Assembly: GCF_020400585.1 (NCBI RefSeq)
Contig: NZ_JAINVF010000003.1
Span: 310,001-374,000, forward strand
Direction: 5' to 3'
Source of the DNA: Streptomyces sp. NK08204
Lineage (GTDB): Bacteria; Actinomycetota; Actinomycetes; Streptomycetales; Streptomycetaceae
DNA: 64,000 bases
In this document: in pieces, positions 58,681 through 64,000 of the stretch
Layout: each line of letters starts with the position of its first letter
Position numbering within the stretch: the first letter of the stretch is position 1
Program-made: the position numbers and the translations under genes
Notes under the pieces: model-generated
Databases searched by the model: none
Seen by the model: only the letters and a program-made list of their open reading frames with translations
What the model was told of the DNA's origin: nothing

Positions 58681-60140
58681 CCCTCCCCCCACGCGATGAG
58701 CCCGATTCCCCGCGCGACCTGGTCGGCATCGGCATCGGGCCGTGCAACCTCTCCCTCGCCGCCCTCGCCCACCCGCTCGCCGAACTCGACGCCGTCTTCT
58801 ACGAACAGCGTCCCGGCTTCGACTGGCACCCCGGCCTGCTCATCGAGGGCGCCATCCTCCAGGTGCCCTTCCTCGCCGACCTGGTGACCCTCGCCGATCC
58901 CACCAGCCGGTGGAGCTTCCTCAACTACCTCAAGGCCCACGGGCGGCTCTTCCCCTTCTACTTCGCCGAGCGCTTCCGCATCCAGCGCGCCGAGTACGAC
59001 GCCTACTGCCGCTGGGTCGCCGACAGCCTGCCCGGGCTGCGCTTCGGCCACCAGGTCGACGCGGTGCGCTGGAACCCCGAACGGGAGGTGTTCGAGGTCG
59101 ACTTCACCCATCTCGGCGCCGACGGCGAGGCGGAGTCCCTCGGCCGCACGTACACCCGGAACGTCGTCCTCGGCGTCGGCACCGCACCCCATGTGCCCGA
59201 CCCGCTCAGGCCGCTGGCGGACGCCCCGGGCGTGCCCGTCGTCCATGCCGCCGACTACCTCGACCACCGGGAGGCCCTCCTGGCCGCCGGGCACGTGACC
59301 GTCGTCGGCTCCGGACAGTCCGGCGCGGAGGTCTTCCTCGATCTGCTGCGCCACCGCCCCGCCGGGCGCGAGCAACTCCACTGGATCGGCCGCACCGAGG
59401 CGTTCTCGCCGATGGAGTACTCCAAGCTCGGCCTGGAGCACTTCACCCCCGACTACACCCGCTACTTCCACGCCCTCGACGAGCCCGTCCGCGACCGGCT
59501 CGTCGCCGCGCAGTGGCAGCTGCACAAGGGCATCGACGCGGAGACGCTCGCCGCCATCCACGACGAGCTGTACCGGCGCACCGTGCACGGCGACTGGCCG
59601 GACGCCGTCCTCACGCCGGGTGTGTGCGTCCGTACGGCGGGCCGTGTCGCCACCACCAGGGTCGAGCTCCACCTGGAACACATCCAGCAGGGCAGCCGCT
59701 CCCGCCTCACCACCGACGCGGTCGTCCTCGCCACCGGCTACCGCGAGCGCCCCCTCGGCCGCATGCTCGCCGGACTCGAGCCCTACATGCGCCACGACGA
59801 CAGCGGACGCCCGCGCATCGACGAGGAGTTCCGGCTCGTCCTCGACCCCACGGTCACCGGCTCGGTCCGCGTCCAGAACGCCGAACTGCACACCCACGGC
59901 GTCGGCGCCCCCGACCTGGGCCTCGCCGCCTGGCGCAGCGCCGCCATCCTCAACTCACTCACGGGAAAGGAGCCGTATCCGCTTCCGGACCGGACCGCTT
60001 TCACCACGTTCGGACTTCAGGAACGACCCGGACGCGTGCCGCAGCCCAGGCAGCTGACCCCCCTCGTGGACGGCGCCCGGAACACCGACACCCGGAACAC
60101 CGACGGCCGGAACACCGCGACCGAAAAGCATCGCTCATAG
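58677..60140 (+). CDS. L-lysine N6-monooxygenase (siderophore hydroxylase family)
   Basis: This 487-residue flavoprotein has the FAD motif GIGIGPCNLSLAALA (residues 17-31), the substrate-loop text FDWHPGLLIEGAILQVPFLADLVTLADPTSRWSFLNYLKAHGR (motifs DWHPG and PFLADLVT), the NADPH motif VVGSGQSGAEVFLDLL, and the ATGY motif VVLATGYRERPLG. It belongs to the IucD/PvdA/DesB family that N-hydroxylates lysine, ornithine or cadaverine. It overlaps the decarboxylase gene by four bases. The C-terminal 25 residues are low-complexity, with three RNT repeats. No acyltransferase or NIS synthetase follows in the window. Confidence 0.92.
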   Translation: MTLPPRDEPDSPRDLVGIGIGPCNLSLAALAHPLAELDAVFYEQRPGFDWHPGLLIEGAILQVPFLADLVTLADPTSRWSFLNYLKAHGRLFPFYFAERFRIQRAEYDAYCRWVADSLPGLRFGHQVDAVRWNPEREVFEVDFTHLGADGEAESLGRTYTRNVVLGVGTAPHVPDPLRPLADAPGVPVVHAADYLDHREALLAAGHVTVVGSGQSGAEVFLDLLRHRPAGREQLHWIGRTEAFSPMEYSKLGLEHFTPDYTRYFHALDEPVRDRLVAAQWQLHKGIDAETLAAIHDELYRRTVHGDWPDAVLTPGVCVRTAGRVATTRVELHLEHIQQGSRSRLTTDAVVLATGYRERPLGRMLAGLEPYMRHDDSGRPRIDEEFRLVLDPTVTGSVRVQNAELHTHGVGAPDLGLAAWRSAAILNSLTGKEPYPLPDRTAFTTFGLQERPGRVPQPRQLTPLVDGARNTDTRNTDGRNTATEKHRS

Positions 60141-60157
60141 GAGCGGACCATCGCACA

Positions 60158-60200
60158 ATTCAACACTTGTCAATAACTCTTTGCTCAACGTGTGTTGAAT
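60158..60200. promoter_or_regulatory. inverted repeat upstream of pyk
   Basis: ATTCAACAC (60158-60166) and GTGTTGAAT (60192-60200) are perfect nine-base inverted arms 25 bases apart. A smaller dyad, TCAAC-N4-GTTGA (60185-60198), overlaps the right arm. The region is AT-rich, follows the hydroxylase stop by 17 bases and ends 51 bases before the pyk ATG. Confidence 0.65.
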
Positions 60201-60251
60201 AGTCATACAGGGCCAATTCTCTACCGGTCGGTAAGGAATAGGCTCGAAGTC

Positions 60252-61688
60252 ATGCGCCGAGCGAAGATCGTTTGTACTCTGGGGCCCGCCACCGACTCGT
60301 ACGACCAGATCAAGGCATTGGTCGAAGCCGGAATGGACGTGGCCCGTTTCAACCTCAGCCACGGCAGTCAGGCAGACCACGAGGAGCGTTACCGGCGGGT
60401 GCGGAAGGCGGCCGACGAAACCGGCCGCAGCGTCGGAATTCTCGCGGACCTTCAAGGTCCGAAGATCCGGCTCGGCCGCTTCGGTGAAGGACCCGTATTC
60501 CTTGAACGCGGCGACACCTTCACCATCACCGTGGAGGAGGGCGTCGAGGGCGACCGCCATCAGTGCGGCACCACCTACGCCGGCCTCGCCGCCGACGTCG
60601 CTCCCGGTGAACGCGTCCTCGTGGACGACGGCAAGGTCTGCCTGGAGGTCACCGCCGTCGACGGCCCCCGGGTCCGCACCCGGGTCGTCGAGGGCGGCGT
60701 GATCTCCGACCACAAGGGCCTGAACCTCCCCGGCGTCGCCGTCTCCGTCCCCGCCCTGTCCGAGAAGGACGAGGACGACCTGCGCTGGGCGCTGCGCACG
60801 GGCTTCGACGTCGTCGCGCTCTCCTTCGTCCGCAGCGGCAAGGACGTCGAGGACGTGCACCGCATCATGGACGAGGAGGGCCGCCGCCTCCCGGTCATCG
60901 CCAAGGTCGAGAAGCCGCAGGCCGTGGAGGACCTCGACGGCATCGTGGCCGCCTTCGACGGCCTGATGGTCGCGCGTGGCGACCTGGGCGTGGAAATGCC
61001 GCTGGAGGAGGTGCCGATCGTCCAGAAGCGGGCGGTCAAGCTCGCCAAGCGCAACGCCAAGCCGGTCATCGTGGCCACGCAGATGCTGGACTCGATGATC
61101 GAGAACTCCCGCCCGACCCGCGCCGAGGCCTCCGACGTGGCCAACGCCGTCCTCGACGGCACGGACGCGGTGATGCTCTCCGGCGAGACCAGCGTCGGCA
61201 AGTACCCGGTCGAGACCGTGCAGACCATGGCGCGGATCGTCGAAGCGGCCGAGGAAGGCATGCTCGCGGCCGGCCTGCCCCCGCTGACCGAGCGGAACAA
61301 GCCGCGCACCCAGGGCGGCGCCGTCGCGCGGGCCGCCGCCGAGATGGGCGACTTCCTCGGGGCGAAGTTCCTCGTGGCATTCACCCAGTCCGGCGACACC
61401 GCACGCCGGCTGTCGCGCTACCGCTCGCCCATTCCGCTGCTGGCCTTCACCCCGGAGCCGGCCACCCGCTCCCAGCTCAGCCTCACCTGGGGCGCGGAGA
61501 CCTTCCTGGGCCCGCACGTCGACTCCACCGACGCCATGGTCGCCCAGGTGGACGAGCTGCTGCTGAAATACGGCCGCTGCGAGAAGGGCGACGTCGTCGT
61601 CATCACCGCGGGCTCCCCGCCCGGTGTCTCGGGCTCGACCAACATGGTCCGTGTCCACCACATCGGCGAGGACGACAGCCCCAGGTGA
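60252..61688 (+). CDS. pyk: pyruvate kinase
   Basis: This 478-residue enzyme starts MRRAKIVCTLGPATDSYDQI. It contains NLSHGSQADHEERYRRVR, DLQGPKIRLGRF, the B domain from about residue 70, IAKVEKPQAVEDLDGIVAAFDGLMVARGDLGVEMP (motif AKVEKPQA and MVARGDLGVE), ATQMLDSMIENSRPTRAEASDVANAVLDGTDAVMLSGET (motif ENSRPTRAE), and a C-terminal allosteric domain. It makes pyruvate and ATP from phosphoenolpyruvate. ATG 60252 is where family similarity begins; a GTG 20 codons upstream falls in the AT-rich dyad region. Confidence 0.97.
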   Translation: MRRAKIVCTLGPATDSYDQIKALVEAGMDVARFNLSHGSQADHEERYRRVRKAADETGRSVGILADLQGPKIRLGRFGEGPVFLERGDTFTITVEEGVEGDRHQCGTTYAGLAADVAPGERVLVDDGKVCLEVTAVDGPRVRTRVVEGGVISDHKGLNLPGVAVSVPALSEKDEDDLRWALRTGFDVVALSFVRSGKDVEDVHRIMDEEGRRLPVIAKVEKPQAVEDLDGIVAAFDGLMVARGDLGVEMPLEEVPIVQKRAVKLAKRNAKPVIVATQMLDSMIENSRPTRAEASDVANAVLDGTDAVMLSGETSVGKYPVETVQTMARIVEAAEEGMLAAGLPPLTERNKPRTQGGAVARAAAEMGDFLGAKFLVAFTQSGDTARRLSRYRSPIPLLAFTPEPATRSQLSLTWGAETFLGPHVDSTDAMVAQVDELLLKYGRCEKGDVVVITAGSPPGVSGSTNMVRVHHIGEDDSPR

Positions 61689-61816
61689 CGTGGCCGACAG
61701 GGGTCAGGGACGGATCGGGATGTGCCGTTCCCTGCGACCCCTCGGTGCTGTCGATCGTGGCCGCGCGTATGCAGTGAAAGCGCAAGATCACGCGAACGTG
61801 ATACTCCGCTTACGGG

Positions 61817-61900
61817 TGCCGGGTATGGGATTCGAACCCACACGTCCTTGCGGACAGAGGTGTTTGAGACCTCCGCGTCAACCAGTTGCGCCAACCCGGC
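61817..61900 (-). tRNA. tRNA-Leu (anticodon CAA)
   Basis: On the minus strand, GCCGGGT and ACCCGGC form the acceptor stem, GAGGT/ACCTC the anticodon stem with loop CTCAAAC, and GTGGG-TTCGAAT-CCCAT the T arm. A variable arm of class II type (TGTCCGCAAGGACG) is present. The discriminator base is A; CCA is not encoded. The anticodon CAA reads the UUG leucine codon, rare in this genome. Confidence 0.95.
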
Positions 61901-61993
61901 TCGGTAACCCTGGAGGAGTGTACCGGGTCACCGCTGGGAAGCGCAGCTAGGTAGGCTCTTGTCAGCAGACCCCTGCCTGAACGAGGAGCCTCA

Positions 61994-62653
61994 GTGACTG
62001 CCCCCGAGTCGCCCCAGCCCGTAGACGTGCCCGATGACGACAAGTCGCACGTGCCGCCGCTGACGACCCGCGTCGTCATCGCCGAGGACGAGGCCCTGAT
62101 CCGGCTCGACCTGAAAGAGATGCTGGAGGAGGAGGGGTACACCGTCGTCGGCGAGGCCGGGGACGGCGAGCAGGCCGTCGAGCTGGCCCGCGAGCACAGG
62201 CCCGACCTGGTCATCCTCGATGTGAAGATGCCCAAGCTGGACGGCATCTCCGCGGCCGAGAAGATCGCCGAGGAGTCCATCGCCCCGGTCCTGATGCTGA
62301 CCGCCTTCTCGCAGCGCGACCTCGTGGAGCGCGCCCGTGACGCCGGCGCGATGGCGTACCTGGTCAAGCCGTTCAGCAAGAGCGACGTCGTCCCGGCGAT
62401 CGAGATGGCCGTCTCCCGGTTCGCCGAGCTGAAGCAGCTGGAGCAGGAGGTCGCCGACCTCAGCCAGCGGCTGGAGACCCGCAAGCTGGTCGACCGCGCC
62501 AAGTCCGTCCTCCAGACCGAGTACGGGCTGACCGAACCGGCCGCCTTCCGCTGGATCCAGAAGACCTCCATGGACCGCCGCATGTCGATGCAGCAGGTCG
62601 CCGAGGCGGTCATCGCGGACAGCGAGGAGAAGAAGGCGGCCAAGAAGAGCTGA
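61994..62653 (+). CDS. pdtaR: ANTAR-domain response regulator (PdtaR-like)
   Basis: This 219-residue protein has a receiver domain with phospho-acceptor D76 in LVILDVKMPK, acidic residues in VVIAEDEALIRLDL, and the conserved Lys in AYLVKPFSKSDV. A coiled linker leads to an ANTAR RNA-binding domain (LVDRAKSVLQTEYGLTEPAAFRWIQKTSMDRRMSMQQVAEAVI, motifs AKSVLQ and AFRWIQ). ANTAR proteins prevent termination by binding paired hexaloop hairpins in transcripts. The start is GTG 61994 with GAGGAG upstream. A cognate histidine kinase is not in the window. Confidence 0.94.
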   Translation: MTAPESPQPVDVPDDDKSHVPPLTTRVVIAEDEALIRLDLKEMLEEEGYTVVGEAGDGEQAVELAREHRPDLVILDVKMPKLDGISAAEKIAEESIAPVLMLTAFSQRDLVERARDAGAMAYLVKPFSKSDVVPAIEMAVSRFAELKQLEQEVADLSQRLETRKLVDRAKSVLQTEYGLTEPAAFRWIQKTSMDRRMSMQQVAEAVIADSEEKKAAKKS

Positions 62654-62689
62654 GCCCGCCCCACGGCCGTACCGCCGAGCGGACATGAA

Positions 62690-62724
62690 GAGGCCCGCGC
62701 CCCGGAGAAGAGGGCGCGGGCCTC
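62690..62724. terminator. 13-bp bidirectional hairpin
   Basis: GAGGCCCGCGCCC pairs exactly with GGGCGCGGGCCTC across a nine-base loop, between the convergent ends of the response regulator and the ABC ATPase gene. Confidence 0.88.
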
Positions 62725-62737
62725 GGCCGTACGGCGA

Positions 62738-63454
62738 TCAGTCCTCGCCGAGGTACGCCTTGCGCACGGACTCGTCGTGCAACAGGTCCTGGCCGGTGCC
62801 GGAGAGCACGATGGAGCCGACCTCCATGACGTGCCCCTGGTCGGCGAGCGAGAGCGCGGCCTGGGCGTTCTGCTCGACCAGCAGGATCGTGGTGCCCTGG
62901 GCCTTCAGCTCGGCGATCGTCGCCATGATCTTCTGCATCATGATCGGCGACAGGCCCATGGACGGCTCGTCCAGCATCAGCAGCTTCGGCTGGGACATCA
63001 GCGCCCTGCCCATCGCGAGCATCTGCTGCTCACCGCCGGAGAGGGTGCCCGCGGCCTGCTTCCTGCGCTCCCCGAGGATCGGGAAGAGGTCGTAGGCGCG
63101 CTGGATGTCCTTCTCGATGCCCTGCTTGTCGCTGCGCAGGAACGCACCGAGGCGCAGGTTGTCCTCGATGGTCATGCGCGGGAAGATGTGCCGCCCCTCG
63201 GGGGAGTGGGCGAGTCCCAGCGAGACGACCTGATGGGCCGGGACCTTCTTCAGCGACTTGCCGTTGAACCGGATCTGCCCGCCGACCGGCTTGAGCAGTC
63301 CGGACAGCGTGCGCAGGGTCGTGGTCTTGCCGGCGCCGTTGGTGCCGATCAGGGTGACCACCTGGCCGGCCTCGACCTTGAAGGAGATGCCCTTGACGGC
63401 CTCGATCTTGCCGTAGGCGACCCTCAGGTCCTCTACTTCGAGCAGTGCGGTCAT
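62738..63454 (-). CDS. livF: branched-chain amino acid ABC transporter ATPase, LivF type
   Basis: This 238-residue ATPase has Walker A GTNGAGKT (37-44), signature LSGGE (138-142), Walker B LLMLDEP (158-164), and the LivF-type texts GLAHSPEGRHIFPRMTIEDNLRLGA and ILLVEQNAQAALSLADQGHVME. It should energise uptake of branched-chain amino acids or related compounds. Its start overlaps the end of the LivG-type gene by four bases. Confidence 0.94.
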   Translation of the reverse strand: MTALLEVEDLRVAYGKIEAVKGISFKVEAGQVVTLIGTNGAGKTTTLRTLSGLLKPVGGQIRFNGKSLKKVPAHQVVSLGLAHSPEGRHIFPRMTIEDNLRLGAFLRSDKQGIEKDIQRAYDLFPILGERRKQAAGTLSGGEQQMLAMGRALMSQPKLLMLDEPSMGLSPIMMQKIMATIAELKAQGTTILLVEQNAQAALSLADQGHVMEVGSIVLSGTGQDLLHDESVRKAYLGED

Positions 63455-64000
63455 CGGTCGTTCTCCTCGCCGGGCGCGGCATCCGTGGTGGTCTCTGCCT
63501 CCGCTTCGGCCTCCGCTTCGGCTTCAGCTTCCGCCTCGGCGTGGGCCTCGGCGGCCTCGACCTCGGCGACCTCCTCGGCGCCGGGGGCGTTCTCGAAGGG
63601 CTCGCCGAGGTAGGCGGCGACGACCCGCTCGTCGCCCTGCACGGTCGCGCTGTCGCCCTCGACGAGCTTCTGGCCCTGCACGAGCACGGCGACGCGGTCG
63701 CACAGATTGAAGATGAACCGCATGTCGTGCTCGATGACGAGGATGGCGATGCCCTTGTCCCGGATGGCGAAGACCAGTTCCTCGGTGGTCCGGGTCTCCT
63801 GCGGGTTCATGCCGGCGGTCGGCTCGTCCAGCAGCAGCAGCCCGGGCTCGCTGGCGAGGGCGCGCGCGATCTCCAGCTTGCGCTGCTCACCGTAGGGCAG
63901 GTTGCGGGCCAGGTGCTCGGCCTTGTGCTCCAGGCCGACGAACTCCAGGAGTTCCATGGCCCGTTCGCGCGAGGCCTTCTCGGCGCGGTGGAATCCGGGA
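63451..64000 (-). CDS. livG: branched-chain amino acid ABC transporter ATPase, LivG type, C-terminal part
   Basis: The 5' part lies beyond the right edge. The visible part has NLPYGEQRKLEIARALA as the LivG-type signature, LLLLDEPTAGMNPQET as Walker B, VIEHDMRFIFNLCDRVAVL with the H-loop, and VVAAYLGEPF. After that an extra tail of about 45 residues is made of Ala-Glu dipeptides (AEAEAEAEAEAEAEAE) and ends PGEENDR. The tail is encoded by short GC-rich repeats and is not part of the usual LivG. Confidence 0.93.
   Translation of the reverse strand, partial: PGFHRAEKASRERAMELLEFVGLEHKAEHLARNLPYGEQRKLEIARALASEPGLLLLDEPTAGMNPQETRTTEELVFAIRDKGIAILVIEHDMRFIFNLCDRVAVLVQGQKLVEGDSATVQGDERVVAAYLGEPFENAPGAEEVAEVEAAEAHAEAEAEAEAEAEAEAETTTDAAPGEENDR

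Overview
The window is a GC-rich actinobacterial chromosome segment, almost certainly Streptomyces. It shows the split actinobacterial histidine/tryptophan locus with a PriA-type HisA, a TrpM-like small ORF, the tryptophan-associated membrane proteins TIGR02234 and DUF2752, GTG and TTG starts, and stop/start overlaps of the ATGA and GTGA kind. The gene order agrees with what I remember of the dnaE to pyk region of S. coelicolor. No phage, insertion sequence, CRISPR array or origin was seen.

Layout. 1-3730 (mostly minus): the N-terminal part of a PhoD-type phosphatase, a membrane-anchored DsbA-like protein, a membrane protein and a DUF2252 protein. 3923-14228: dnaE, a 59-residue protein missed by usual length cut-offs, a NYN-domain protein, an ABC exporter with a DUF2567 protein, then YbaK, a Lon-N-domain protein and an unknown protein on the minus strand. 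14457-25538: a pentapeptide-like membrane protein, then hisD-hisC-hisB-(54-aa membrane protein)-hisH-priA-ridA-hisF. These are followed by an ArsR/MFS pair, two minus-strand genes and hisI.

25550-34434: trpE directly behind hisI, a secreted S53 peptidase on the opposite strand, three small membrane-protein genes, trpC, trpM, an approximately 870-bp degenerate tandem-repeat array, then trpB-trpA. trpF is replaced by PriA. hisG, hisE, trpD and a separate trpG are not in the window. 34542-46270: a second DsbA-like protein, lgt, ribokinase with an ADP-ribosylglycohydrolase-like protein, a VIT-family metal transporter behind an AT-rich dyad-rich leader, and gltBD with a GlnR-like half-site pair upstream.

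46271-64000: a repeat-rich intergenic region, TetR, a divergent MarR/MFS pair with two matching operators, a HExxH/zinc-ribbon protein, a GH35 beta-galactosidase with a divergent AraC regulator, chorismate mutase and an M1 aminopeptidase. Next come a GNAT gene with a duplicated and run-on 3' end, a decarboxylase/lysine N-hydroxylase pair without its usual siderophore partners, pyk, tRNA-Leu(CAA), an ANTAR response regulator, and two branched-chain amino-acid-type ABC ATPases, the last one cut by the window edge.

Most genes are ordinary housekeeping or biosynthesis. The least explained parts are the repeat array between trpM and trpB, the nested repeats after gltD, the rearranged end of the GNAT gene, and several clear dyads in front of regulators or transporters.
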